DNA of 64,000 nt, from contig CBDBCB010000013.1 in assembly GCA_965202745.1 (NCBI GenBank), positions 1 to 64,000 of the forward strand, read 5' to 3'. The DNA is from JACKII01 sp965202745. GTDB lineage: Bacteria > Pseudomonadota > Alphaproteobacteria > Bin95. Of the stretch, positions 15,809 to 24,440 are shown one piece after another. The notes under the pieces were generated by a model. It worked only from the letters and a program-made list of their open reading frames with translations. It searched no databases and had not been told where the DNA came from. A program made the translations under genes and the position numbers. Position 1 is the first letter of the stretch; every line of letters begins with the position of its first letter.

Positions 15809-16663
15809 CTAAATTTCGAGCGTTGAGCCTTCCTGGGCGACGGTGGTTCCTGGCAAGTGGCTGGCAGCTTCGTCGCCTAGCGCATCAAGCTCCGTATCGG
15901 TGCGGGACGGATCATGATGGAACAGCACCAGCTTTTTCACGCCTGCCAGCCGGGCGAGCCGTGCGCCTTCGCGCCAGGTGGAGTGCCCCCAATCAGGCCG
16001 TTCTGCGAATTCGGGGTCGGTGAACATGGAATCATAGATCACCAGATCGGCATCATTGATCAGGCTCACGACGTGTTCATTGGTTTGGCCGGGAATGTGG
16101 GTCGTATCGGAAATGTAGCAGAGGGACCGACCATCATATTCCACCCGGTAGCCAACCGCGTGGTTCGGATGATCCAACATAGCGGTTTTGACCACAACCT
16201 TGGGGCCCAGGACCAAGGCATCGCCCGCCCGGAAGTCGCAGTATTTTACCTGATTGCTGAACGCATCCAGCGGCACGGGAAACAGCGGCGCAGACATCAA
16301 TTGCCCCAGCGCCTGTTCTATCGTTATGCGGGGCAACAGGTGCCCGGCCCATATCCGGAACAGGTTGCCCGGTGCAAATGCGGGCGGAAAGAAGGGCAGG
16401 CCTTCGATATGGTCCAAATGGGTATGGGAAAGCAGCAGGTCGAAGTCCGCCGGCCCTTCGGCAATCATTTGCCGGCCCAGAACCCGAATACCTGTGCCCG
16501 CGTCGATAACGATCCGGCGGTCACCGCACCATATTTCAACACAAGAGGTATTGCCGCCATAGCGCACCGTGTCGGGGCCTGGCGTTGCAACGCTGCCGCG
16601 CACGCCCCAAAACCGTATCGTGAATTTTTGTCCGCCAGAGCCTTTTTTACTAGGACCGCTCAC
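15809..16663 (-). CDS. MBL-fold metallo-hydrolase
   Basis: This 284-residue protein has the metallo-beta-lactamase fold: RFWGVRGSVATPGPD near residue 18, the metal-binding HTHLDH near 80, then a CYISDTTH segment and LFHHDP as later ligands. The VRGS-containing start places it with PhnP-like and cyclic-nucleotide phosphodiesterase-like hydrolases rather than beta-lactamases. The start is a GTG at 16663 with GGAG five bases before it. It lies 97 bp downstream of the response regulator on the same strand, possibly one transcript. The phosphodiester substrate is not known. Confidence 0.88.
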   Translation of the reverse strand: MSGPSKKGSGGQKFTIRFWGVRGSVATPGPDTVRYGGNTSCVEIWCGDRRIVIDAGTGIRVLGRQMIAEGPADFDLLLSHTHLDHIEGLPFFPPAFAPGNLFRIWAGHLLPRITIEQALGQLMSAPLFPVPLDAFSNQVKYCDFRAGDALVLGPKVVVKTAMLDHPNHAVGYRVEYDGRSLCYISDTTHIPGQTNEHVVSLINDADLVIYDSMFTDPEFAERPDWGHSTWREGARLARLAGVKKLVLFHHDPSRTDTELDALGDEAASHLPGTTVAQEGSTLEI

Positions 16664-16760
16664 CGTCGCTCCTACCTCTCACTCTCTGTAGCGGCACCCG
16701 CCCGTGCAGCACTGATTGTTCAACTCCCCTGAGCCTGTTTTCGACGCGGCTCTTATGCGG

Positions 16761-17447
16761 TTAGGGAACCAGCTTATATCCACCGGTTTCAGTTACCAAG
16801 AACTTTGCGGCAGATGGGTCTTCTTCGATTTTTTGGCGTAACCGGTAGACGTGGGTTTCCAGCGTATGCGTCGTGACGCCAGGATTGTACCCCCACACTT
16901 CATGGAGCAATGTCTCCCGGTCGATTACCCGCTGGCCAGCCCGGTAGAGAAATTTCAGGATTGCCGTCTCTTTTTCCGTCAGGCGCACCTTGCGCTCCGT
17001 CGTGTTTTCCAGCAGCAACTTTGCCGATGGCCGGAAAGTATACGGACCAATGGTAAACACTGCGTCTTCGCTTTGCGCATGCTGGCGCAGATGGGCGCGC
17101 AGCCGTGCGAGCAGCACACCAATACGGAATGGTTTGGAAATAAAATCATTCGCGCCGGAATCCAGGCTGAGGATGGTGTCCGCGTCACCCTCTGCCGCAG
17201 TCAACATCAGGATGGGGCAGGCGACACCGTTCCGGCGCATAATACGGCAGACGTCGCGGCCATCTATGTCGGGCAGACCTATATCCAGGATCATGGCATC
17301 ATAGTGCCGTTCCTTGGCGGCTTCCAAACCGGCGGCGCCGGTCGCGGCGTGGTAGGTTTCAAAATCCTCATGCAACTGCAATTGCTCGGCCAGGGACTGA
17401 CGCAGCGGCTCGTCATCATCAATTAAAAGTATGGCTTGCTGCGCCAT
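16761..17447 (-). CDS. OmpR-family response regulator
   Basis: A 228-residue two-domain regulator. The receiver domain has the acidic pair in LIDDDEPL, the phosphoacceptor Asp in MILDIGLPD near residue 55, and the conserved Lys in FISKPF. The C-terminal winged-helix domain (LTEKETAILKFLYRAG through THTLETHVYRLRQKI) binds DNA. I choose the ATG at 17447, preceded by AAGGAATG; an ATG at 17519 would add 24 unconserved residues. No histidine kinase is adjacent, so it is an orphan in this window. Likely targets include the MBL gene downstream. Confidence 0.93.
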   Translation of the reverse strand: MAQQAILLIDDDEPLRQSLAEQLQLHEDFETYHAATGAAGLEAAKERHYDAMILDIGLPDIDGRDVCRIMRRNGVACPILMLTAAEGDADTILSLDSGANDFISKPFRIGVLLARLRAHLRQHAQSEDAVFTIGPYTFRPSAKLLLENTTERKVRLTEKETAILKFLYRAGQRVIDRETLLHEVWGYNPGVTTHTLETHVYRLRQKIEEDPSAAKFLVTETGGYKLVP

Positions 17448-17553
17448 TGAACATTCCTTCCGGTGCTCTTTGCATCTTTGTTTGACTACGACATATGGGA
17501 GAGTTGCAGCGATTGTCACCCCATCAAAGTCACGAGAGCGTCAAACTCTTGTG

Positions 17554-17581
17554 TTGCGTGGCGGATCATCAGGGCTTATAA
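17554..17581 (+). promoter_or_regulatory. Candidate promoter for rpmI-rplT
   Basis: TTGCGT (17554-17559) and TTATAA (17576-17581) are 16 bases apart, leaving a leader of about 95 bases before rpmI. infC, the usual first gene of this operon, is not present upstream, so a local promoter is expected. The boxes are imperfect. Confidence 0.4.
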
Positions 17582-17681
17582 GGCCAGCTTTTCCGAGGGC
17601 AGTCTGGCTAAGGGACGCGGTGTACTACCAGTGTCCGGGCATTGCCATGGCAGCTCAATCTCCTGAACGGAAGGACAGAAA

Positions 17682-17882
17682 ATGCCCAAGATGAAGACGA
17701 AAAGCAGCGTCAAACGCCGCTTTACCCGGACCGGCACTGGCAAAATCAAGATGAACGTGGCTTACAAGCGCCACATTCTCTCCAACAAATCGCAGAAAAT
17801 GAAGCGCAAAGCGCGCGGCACCAAGCTCATGAGCGAAGGCGATTCGAAGATCGTCCGTCAGTTCATACCTTATGACCGCTAA
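17682..17882 (+). CDS. rpmI: 50S ribosomal protein L35
   Basis: The 66-residue basic protein starts MPKMKTKSSVKRRF and contains KRHILSNKS, the L35 hallmark. It belongs to the large ribosomal subunit. A GGAAGGACAG site precedes the ATG. It is followed after 34 bp by rplT, as in most bacteria, but infC is not upstream; instead the divergent response regulator is. In many bacteria L20 represses this operon through its leader. Confidence 0.98.
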   Translation: MPKMKTKSSVKRRFTRTGTGKIKMNVAYKRHILSNKSQKMKRKARGTKLMSEGDSKIVRQFIPYDR

Positions 17883-17916
17883 CCCGCTTCCGGCTTTATT
17901 TTAGGAGAGTTTCACC

Positions 17917-18276
17917 ATGGCTAGAGTCAAACGCGGCGTTACCGCCCACGCTCGCCACAAAAAAATCGTCGGGATGGCCAAAGGCTATCGCGGCCGCAAC
18001 AGCACCAATTTACGTGTCGCGCTCGAGAAGGTCGAGAAGGGCCTGCAATACGCCTATCGCGACCGCCGCACGAAAAAGCGGAACTTCCGCGCTCTGTGGA
18101 TCCAACGCATCAACGCGGCCGCCCGCGAGCATGGGATGACCTACAGCCAGTTTATGGACGGCATTCACAAGGCGCAGATCGAAGTCGACCGTAAGGTTCT
18201 GGCCGGCCTGGCCGTGCATGAGCCCGCCGCGTTCAAGGCGCTGGTCGATCAGGCAGAAGCTGCCCGCGCAGCCTAA
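17917..18276 (+). CDS. rplT: 50S ribosomal protein L20
   Basis: L20 (119 residues) is an early assembly protein of the large subunit that binds 23S rRNA. The N-terminus MARVKRGVTAHARHKK and the FRALWIQRINAAAREHG segment are diagnostic. TTTAGGAGAG precedes the ATG. It is the second and last gene of the rpmI-rplT unit and is followed by a strong terminator. Confidence 0.99.
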   Translation: MARVKRGVTAHARHKKIVGMAKGYRGRNSTNLRVALEKVEKGLQYAYRDRRTKKRNFRALWIQRINAAAREHGMTYSQFMDGIHKAQIEVDRKVLAGLAVHEPAAFKALVDQAEAARAA

Positions 18277-18305
18277 AGTCCGCCGGGTATCCCGGCTAGA
18301 TTGCA

Positions 18306-18345
18306 AAAAAACCCGCAGAACCATCTGGCTCTGCGGGTTTTTTTG
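18306..18345. terminator. Bidirectional Rho-independent terminator
   Basis: A nine-pair stem (ACCCGCAGA with TCTGCGGGT, 18311-18339) is flanked by A6 on the left and T7 on the right. It can end rplT transcripts on the plus strand and pheA transcripts on the minus strand. Confidence 0.9.
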
Positions 18346-18406
18346 TTATGACTTTGGTAAAGCCTCAGAGCGGCTGCCGGGTAGCCATGCCGGCAATAGC
18401 AGGCGC

Positions 18407-19273
18407 TTAAAACCCTTGTTCGGCGCGGAAGGGGTGCGCGGGGTAGACGCCCAGCACGCGAACTTCGCGGCTGAAGAATTCCAGCTCTTCCAGAGCATTG
18501 CGCAGGGATGCCTGGTCCGGGTGTCCCTCGACATCGGCATAGAATTGGGTCGCGGTGAATTCACCCTCGATCATGTAGCTTTCCAGCTTTGTCATATTTA
18601 CGCCGTTGGTCGCGAACCCGCCCATGGCTTTGAACAGGGCGGCCGGCACGTTGCGGACACGGAAGACGAAGGTCGTGATGATCTTTTCATCGCCTGGCTG
18701 GGCAGCGGCCGGCGGGCGTACCGGCTCCCGCGACAGAACGATGAAGCGGGTGGTGTTGTGGCTCGCGTCCTCAATATTGGCTTCGAGGATTTTCAACCCA
18801 TAGATCTCTGCCGCCAGCGTTGAGGCGACCGCGGCTTCCTCGATATTCTGAGATGCGGCCAGATCAGCTGCGGCACCGGCGGTATCGGCATGGACGATTG
18901 CTTCCAGGCCAAGGCGGCGAAAGGCATTGCGGCATTGGCCGAGGGCATGCACGTGGCTGCGGACACGCTTGATGGTCTGGAGAGAGGTGCCTTCCGGGGC
19001 TAACAGTTGGTGCTGCACCCGGTGGAAGTGCTCCCCGATAATGTGCAGGCCCGTCCCCGGTAGCAGGTGGTGAATGTCAGCCACACGGCCCGCCTGTGAG
19101 TTCTCAATCGGGATCATGGCCAGGGCGGCGCTGCCATCTTCCACGGCATTAAAGGCGCCTTCGAATGAGCCGCAGGGCAGGGTTTTCCAATCGGGGTAGG
19201 CCGTGCGGCAGGCCAGGTCGGAATAGGCACCTGGCGCGCCCTGGAAGGCGATTGTGCGTGAGGGATCGGTCAT
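18407..19273 (-). CDS. pheA: Prephenate dehydratase
   Basis: This 288-residue enzyme converts prephenate to phenylpyruvate in phenylalanine synthesis. The catalytic domain holds IAFQGAPGAYSDLA at the N-terminus, MIPIENSQAGRV near residue 75 and NTTRFIVLSR near 170. The C-terminal ACT domain has NMTKLESYMIEGEF, the phenylalanine-binding ESRP-like region in an altered ESYM form. There is no chorismate mutase domain, so it is the monofunctional type. It lies 9 bp downstream of kdsB on the same strand. Confidence 0.97.
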   Translation of the reverse strand: MTDPSRTIAFQGAPGAYSDLACRTAYPDWKTLPCGSFEGAFNAVEDGSAALAMIPIENSQAGRVADIHHLLPGTGLHIIGEHFHRVQHQLLAPEGTSLQTIKRVRSHVHALGQCRNAFRRLGLEAIVHADTAGAAADLAASQNIEEAAVASTLAAEIYGLKILEANIEDASHNTTRFIVLSREPVRPPAAAQPGDEKIITTFVFRVRNVPAALFKAMGGFATNGVNMTKLESYMIEGEFTATQFYADVEGHPDQASLRNALEELEFFSREVRVLGVYPAHPFRAEQGF

Positions 19274-19282
19274 CGGGATTTT

Positions 19283-20014
19283 CTAGGTTGCGGGACGGGA
19301 CGCGTACCATTCACGCGCACGTTCAAGATGGGCTGGAGTGTCAACGCCGAGGGGAACGGTGTCAACGATGGCCACGGCGATACGCATACCGGCTTCGAGT
19401 GCCCGCAATTGCTCCAGCTTTTCGCGCTGCTCCAGCAATGCTGACGGTAGGCTGACAAAGCGCTCCAATGCTGGGCGGCGGTAGGCATAGAGGCCGATGT
19501 GGTGATAGAGGGGGCCATCCCCGGTTGGCGCGGTTGCGCGGGTGAAATATAGCGCGTTACCGTTCGAGCCGAAAACGGCTTTGACCACACTGGGGTCGGT
19601 GCGCTCCTCATCCCTGACAATTTCAGCCACTGGCGTTGCGATGTCCGCGGCCGGGTCTGCCTGCAGCGCGGCCAGCGTGTCGAAGATCGTCTGGGGATCA
19701 AGGGTTGGCAGATCGCCCTGCACATTGATGACGGTGTCATACCGGCTGTCGGGGTCAAACGAACGTAACGCCGCCATGATCCGGTCGGAACCGCTTGGCA
19801 GATCCGGGTCAGTCAAAACCGCGTTTCCGCCCGCTGCGAGCACTGCATCGGCAATTGCCGATTCTGCTGCCGCAACAAGCACCGGCCCTGCGTTCGACAG
19901 CCGGGCGCGCTCCATAACGCGGACGATCATCGGTGCGCCTGCGATGTCCGCCAAAACCTTTTGCGGCAGGCGCGTTGACGCCAACCTGGCGGGAATAACG
20001 ATGATAGGCCGCAT
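19283..20014 (-). CDS. kdsB: 3-deoxy-manno-octulosonate cytidylyltransferase
   Basis: KdsB (243 residues) activates Kdo as CMP-Kdo for lipopolysaccharide inner core synthesis in the cytoplasm. The segments PARLASTRLPQKVLADI, LPSGSDRI and NVQGDLPTLDP are typical nucleotide-binding and catalytic motifs. AAGGAAGATC precedes the ATG. It is the first gene of a kdsB-pheA pair, and is divergent from a membrane cytochrome c, an arrangement common in alphaproteobacteria. Confidence 0.97.
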   Translation of the reverse strand: MRPIIVIPARLASTRLPQKVLADIAGAPMIVRVMERARLSNAGPVLVAAAESAIADAVLAAGGNAVLTDPDLPSGSDRIMAALRSFDPDSRYDTVINVQGDLPTLDPQTIFDTLAALQADPAADIATPVAEIVRDEERTDPSVVKAVFGSNGNALYFTRATAPTGDGPLYHHIGLYAYRRPALERFVSLPSALLEQREKLEQLRALEAGMRIAVAIVDTVPLGVDTPAHLERAREWYASRPAT

Positions 20015-20224
20015 GATCTTCCTTCACGGGAGGCTTGAGGCGGAAATATATGATCGCCTGTTGGGTGCCCCGGTTCGCAGGTTTCAGCAAGACAAAATCC
20101 GCAGCAACCCAGGCAGTTGCCAGCGGAGTGGCGTTGAGCCGCATTCGCCCGCTACGCGATGAGCGTTAGTGATTTGCTGAAAGCTAAGCATGCCCAAACT
20201 TGCCGTTTCGAGGAAAGCCGTTCA

Positions 20225-20842
20225 ATGAACAGCATGGAGATCAACAAGATCGTAGCCGCGTTGCTGACCGCAGGCGTTATTGCGATGCTATTGGGCTTCG
20301 TCGCCAAAATTTTAATCCCCGTGCATGGCGCGCACGGCGATCATCATGGCCCGAACCTGTTCGCCGATTTGGTGCCTGCTGCGATGACAGAGTCAGCCGC
20401 GCCTGCTGGCTCGGTGCCGATTGCGCCTTTCATGGCGGCCGCTACCGCGGAAGAGGGCGAGAAGGTCGCAAAGAAGTGCGCTTCCTGCCACACGTTTGAT
20501 GCCGGCGGACCGAACAAAGTTGGCCCGAATTTGCACAATATGCTGGGTGCCGAGCATGCGAAGAAAGACTTCGCCTATTCTGCAGCTATGCAGGGCATGG
20601 CGGGCACGTGGGGTTATGAAGAGCTGAACCAGTTCCTCTATAAGCCCAAGGAATACGCGCCCGGCACCAAGATGTCCTTCGTTGGCCTGAAGAAGCCTGA
20701 GGATCGTGCGGCGGTGATTGCCTATTTGCGGTCGGTGACCGACAATCCGCCGGCCTTACCCGATCCTGCCGCTCCGGCTGCAGCCGGAGAAAAGCCTGCC
20801 GATGCGGGACATGGCGACGCCAGCAAGCCGGCGAAGCACTGA
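20225..20842 (+). CDS. Membrane-anchored cytochrome c (c552/CycM type)
   Basis: The 205-residue protein has one N-terminal membrane segment (IVAALLTAGVIAMLLGF), a linker, the haem-binding CASCH at residues 85-89 and a likely axial Met in GTKMSFVG near 150. It would sit in the periplasm tethered to the inner membrane and carry electrons from the bc1 complex to a terminal oxidase. The C-terminal tail is rich in Ala and Pro. I use the ATG at 20225 (MNSMEINK); an upstream frame from 20159 adds residues without support. Confidence 0.93.
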   Translation: MNSMEINKIVAALLTAGVIAMLLGFVAKILIPVHGAHGDHHGPNLFADLVPAAMTESAAPAGSVPIAPFMAAATAEEGEKVAKKCASCHTFDAGGPNKVGPNLHNMLGAEHAKKDFAYSAAMQGMAGTWGYEELNQFLYKPKEYAPGTKMSFVGLKKPEDRAAVIAYLRSVTDNPPALPDPAAPAAAGEKPADAGHGDASKPAKH

Positions 20843-20868
20843 TCCGCCGGCCAGCTGTTGAGGCAGGC

Positions 20869-21648
20869 ATGACGATAGTATCCCTGTATCTGATCGATCT
20901 GGCAGAACGGGCGGCTAATCTTAGCCGCCCGATTTTGCGCCGGTATTTCCGTGCTGATCTGGACATCGTCCGCAAGGGCGACGAATCGCCGGTGACACGC
21001 GCCGATCGTGAGGCGGAAACCGCGATCCGCCAGTTGCTGAGCCGGGAAGTGCCGGACCACGGCATCATTGGCGAGGAACACGGTGCCGAGCGGCCGGACG
21101 CAGATTTTGTCTGGGTGCTGGACCCGCTGGACGGCACGCGCGCGTTCGTTGTGGGCAAGCCGACCTTCGGTACCCTTATCGCGCTGGCCCATAAGGGTGA
21201 GCCAGTGCTGGGCGTTATCGATATGCCGATGCTGGATGAGCAGTGGATCGGTGCCCGGGGGCAGGCAACCACGTTTAACGGCAAGCCAGCCAAGACGCGT
21301 GCCTGCGCAAGCCTCGGCCAAGCGTGGATCAATACAACATCGCCCGAAATGTTCACTGGCGAGCGCGAGGCGGCATTCAAACGCGTTCGCGCAGCATCGG
21401 CTGGCTGCAACTATGGCGGCGATTGCTACGGCTATGGCCTTGTCGCGTCCGGCCATCTCGACATGACCATCGAAGCCGGCATGCAGACTTATGATTTCAT
21501 GGCACTGGTTCCGGTCGTGCAAGGGGCGGGCGGGATCATTACCGACTGGGCGGGCCAACCGCTTACTTTGGATAGTGATGGCTCTGTGCTGGCCACAGGC
21601 GATGCGCGTGTACATGCAGAAGCAGTGGTGCTACTCTCGCACAAATGA
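20869..21648 (+). CDS. hisN: Histidinol-phosphatase, inositol monophosphatase family
   Basis: The 259-residue protein is of the IMPase fold. The metal site is formed by GIIGEEHG near residue 65 and WVLDPLDGTRAFV near 82, with a further Asp in MQTYDFMALVPV near 208. The FVVGKPTFGTLIA context matches HisN-type histidinol-phosphatases of alphaproteobacteria, which do the eighth step of histidine synthesis. A generic inositol monophosphatase is the alternative. It follows the cytochrome gene by 26 bp. Confidence 0.88.
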   Translation: MTIVSLYLIDLAERAANLSRPILRRYFRADLDIVRKGDESPVTRADREAETAIRQLLSREVPDHGIIGEEHGAERPDADFVWVLDPLDGTRAFVVGKPTFGTLIALAHKGEPVLGVIDMPMLDEQWIGARGQATTFNGKPAKTRACASLGQAWINTTSPEMFTGEREAAFKRVRAASAGCNYGGDCYGYGLVASGHLDMTIEAGMQTYDFMALVPVVQGAGGIITDWAGQPLTLDSDGSVLATGDARVHAEAVVLLSHK

Positions 21649-21669
21649 TTCCGGTGCGGACGGGCTAGC

Positions 21670-22476
21670 ATGAGCGACGACACTTACGAAATCTTTGCTG
21701 TTAAGTACGGCGAGCGGGTCGGCACCCGCGGCTCTATCTTCATTGGCGGCGATCCGCATGAAGATAGAGCCGCTGGCGATGGACTATTTCGTTTGGGCCA
21801 TCCGCAACCAGGATCGGACGATTGTGGTCGATACCGGCTTCTCCAAAGCCGAAGGCGAGCGGCGTGGACGGACCTATACCCAAAGCCCGGCCGATGGCCT
21901 CCGCAAAACTGGGATCGAACCGGATGACGTTAAAGACGTCATCATCAGCCACATGCACTACGACCACACCGGCAATCTGGACCTGTTCCCCAATGCCCGC
22001 TTCCACCTGCAAACGGCGGAGATGGCTTTTGCCATGGGGCGGGGCATAACCTTCGGCGTGCTAGGCCATTCCTTTACCAAGGAAGACGCCATTCAGACGC
22101 TACAGGCGACCTTTGCCTACCGCGTGCAATATTACCAAGGCGACGCTGATATCGCCCCTGGGATTAAGGTGCACTTTATTGGCGGGCACGCAGCAGGCCT
22201 GCAATGCGTCAGCGTTGAGACCAAACGGGGCGGGTGGTGCTGGCAACCGACGCGGCCCACTATTACGAAAGCATCATGGAAGAGCCCTCGTTCACCACGC
22301 ATGTGAACATACTGGGAATGTTGGAAGGTTATCGCACGCTGCGCCGTCTGGCACCGGCGGACAGTCATATTGTGCCTGGCCATGACCTGATGGTTTTGGA
22401 CCGCTATCCGGCAGCTGGGCCAGGTCTGGAAGGAATGGCGGTGCGCCTTGATCTGCCAGAAACGATCCCTGGATGA
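21670..22476 (+). pseudogene. MBL-fold lactonase-like protein, frameshifted
   Basis: Pieced together, this is an N-acyl homoserine lactonase-type metallo-beta-lactamase of about 268 residues: YEIFAVKYGER at the start, SHMHYDHTGN as the metal site near 21950, HFIGGHAAGLQ near 22173 and ATDAAHYYESI near 22240. The first frame is lost near 21765 and the second near 22230, where a one-base change restores the reading. As it stands no complete protein is made. It might have opened lactone rings, including quorum signals. Sequencing error is the alternative to decay. Confidence 0.82.
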
Positions 22477-22538
22477 CTTTGGCGTGAAATGCGCTATGGC
22501 CCTAGCAATCACCGCGAACGCACCCCAGTATTAAGGCC

Positions 22539-24440
22539 ATGATGCAGACGCTTTTCCGCGCACGCCTTTCGATTTGTCCGTTGCCGGCATGTCTGCTGGC
22601 AGCGTTGATGCTGTTGGTGCCAGCTATGCCGGGTGTACTGCCTGCGTTTGGTCAGATAGCTCCGACAGACGGGAAGGTGTTCGTGCGTGCCCACGCGATC
22701 GCGATGCATGGTACGCCCAAGTACAAGGCTGGCTTCGATCACTTCGACTATGTGAATCCCGACGCGCCGAAGGGCGGCTCGGTGAATTTGGCGGCAACCG
22801 GCACGTTCGACAGCTTCAATCTATATATTGCCAAGGGCAACCCGGGGGCAGGGGCGACGGCGGAAACGCTGATGACGTCCAGCGCGGATGAGCCGTTCAC
22901 CGAGTACGGGTTGCTGGCCGAAGCGGTGACTTATCCCAAAGACCGCTCGTGGATAACGTTCCATATCGATCCCAAGGCCCGCTGGCATGATGGCCAGCCG
23001 GTAACGGCGGAAGACGTGGTGTTCTCGTTCAATACCCTGCGGGAGAAGGGGCGGCCGTTCTTCCGTTTGTATTACGGCAGCGTGGAGAAGGCGGAGGTGA
23101 CGGGCCGCCTGGATGCCACTTTCCGCTTCAAGCCGGGCGAGAACCGCGAGCTGCCGCTGATAATCGGGCAATTGCCGGTGTTGCCGAAACACTATTGGGA
23201 AACCCGGGACTTCACCAAAACAACGCTGGAGCCGCCGCTAAGCTCCGGCCCCTATCGGGTGGCCGACTTCGAGCCTGGACGCTTTGTCGAACTGGAGCGG
23301 GTGCCGGACTATTGGGGCGCAGACCATCCCACCAGCAAGGGTACGAACAATTTCGACCGCATGCGCTATGACTATTACCGCGACCCGACGGTGGTGCGGG
23401 AGGCAATTAAGGCGGGCGATATCGATTATGATTCTGAGAACCAGGCGAAGGCGTGGGCCCAGGACTACAACGTTCCCGCCGTTCGCAATGGCTGGTTAAA
23501 GAAAGTGAGCGTTGCGCATGAGCGGCCGGCGGGGATGCAGGCCTTCATCATGAACCTGCGCCGGCCGGTGTTCCAGAACATCAATGTGCGGAAGGCCATC
23601 GGCCTGGCTTTTGATTTTGAGTGGTTGAACAAGACCCTGTTTTTCAGCCAGTACGCGCGGGCCACCAGCTTCTTTTCGAACTCGGAACTGGGGGCGGTGG
23701 GACCGCCGTCGTCCGAAGAATTGGTTCTGTTGGAGCCGTTTCGCGAACAATTGGTGCCGGAAGTGTTCGGACCGCCCCTGCAACCATCCAAGACTGACGG
23801 GGCAGGCTGGCCACGCGATAACCTACGCAAGGCGTTTGCGCTGTTGGACGAGGCTGGATACACGGTGCAGGACACGCGCATGGTGGATGCCGCGAGCGGC
23901 GAACCGCTTTCGTTTGAGTTTCTGCTGCGGGCGGGCAGCGGCTTCCGGCGCATTATCCTGCCGTTCCAACGGAATCTCGCCCGGCTGGGCATCGAGTTGA
24001 TTATTCGGGAAGTGGACGATTCCCAGTACATCAACCGCATCCGTTCCCGCGACTACGACATGGTCTCGCTCGGCTGGGGGCAGAGCGATTCGCCGGGCAA
24101 CGAGCAGCGGAGTTTCTGGGGTAGCCAGGCAGCGGACCTGCCGTCGTCCAGCAACTATGCCGGGCTGAAAGACCCGGTGGTCGATGTGCTGATCGAGAAA
24201 CTGATTGCCGCCCCGACGCGCGAGGCGCTGGTGATCAATACGCGCGCGCTGGACCGGGTGCTGCTGTCGCATCATTTTGTGGTGCCTGCCTGGTACTTGT
24301 CGGCGGACCGCACACTGTATTGGGATAAGTTCGGCATGCCGGATGCTGTTCCAACGAGCGGCGTCCAGTTCGGGTCCTGGTGGTATGATCCGGCGAAAGC
24401 AGCGGCACTGGCTGCGGCGCGCAACAAGGCGGTGAACTGA
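22539..24440 (+). CDS. yejA: Peptide ABC transporter substrate-binding protein, YejA type
   Basis: A 633-residue periplasmic binding protein of the SBP_bac_5 family. Residues 1-39 form a signal peptide with a hydrophobic core (LLAALMLLVPAMPG) and a cleavage site near AFG-Q. The HAIAMHGTPKYKAGFDHFDYVN segment after cleavage and SGPYRVADFEPGRF near 230 are typical of YejA, which delivers oligopeptides and microcin C-like compounds to YejBEF. Its last base is shared with the start of yejB, so the pair is translationally coupled. Confidence 0.95.
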   Translation: MMQTLFRARLSICPLPACLLAALMLLVPAMPGVLPAFGQIAPTDGKVFVRAHAIAMHGTPKYKAGFDHFDYVNPDAPKGGSVNLAATGTFDSFNLYIAKGNPGAGATAETLMTSSADEPFTEYGLLAEAVTYPKDRSWITFHIDPKARWHDGQPVTAEDVVFSFNTLREKGRPFFRLYYGSVEKAEVTGRLDATFRFKPGENRELPLIIGQLPVLPKHYWETRDFTKTTLEPPLSSGPYRVADFEPGRFVELERVPDYWGADHPTSKGTNNFDRMRYDYYRDPTVVREAIKAGDIDYDSENQAKAWAQDYNVPAVRNGWLKKVSVAHERPAGMQAFIMNLRRPVFQNINVRKAIGLAFDFEWLNKTLFFSQYARATSFFSNSELGAVGPPSSEELVLLEPFREQLVPEVFGPPLQPSKTDGAGWPRDNLRKAFALLDEAGYTVQDTRMVDAASGEPLSFEFLLRAGSGFRRIILPFQRNLARLGIELIIREVDDSQYINRIRSRDYDMVSLGWGQSDSPGNEQRSFWGSQAADLPSSSNYAGLKDPVVDVLIEKLIAAPTREALVINTRALDRVLLSHHFVVPAWYLSADRTLYWDKFGMPDAVPTSGVQFGSWWYDPAKAAALAAARNKAVN

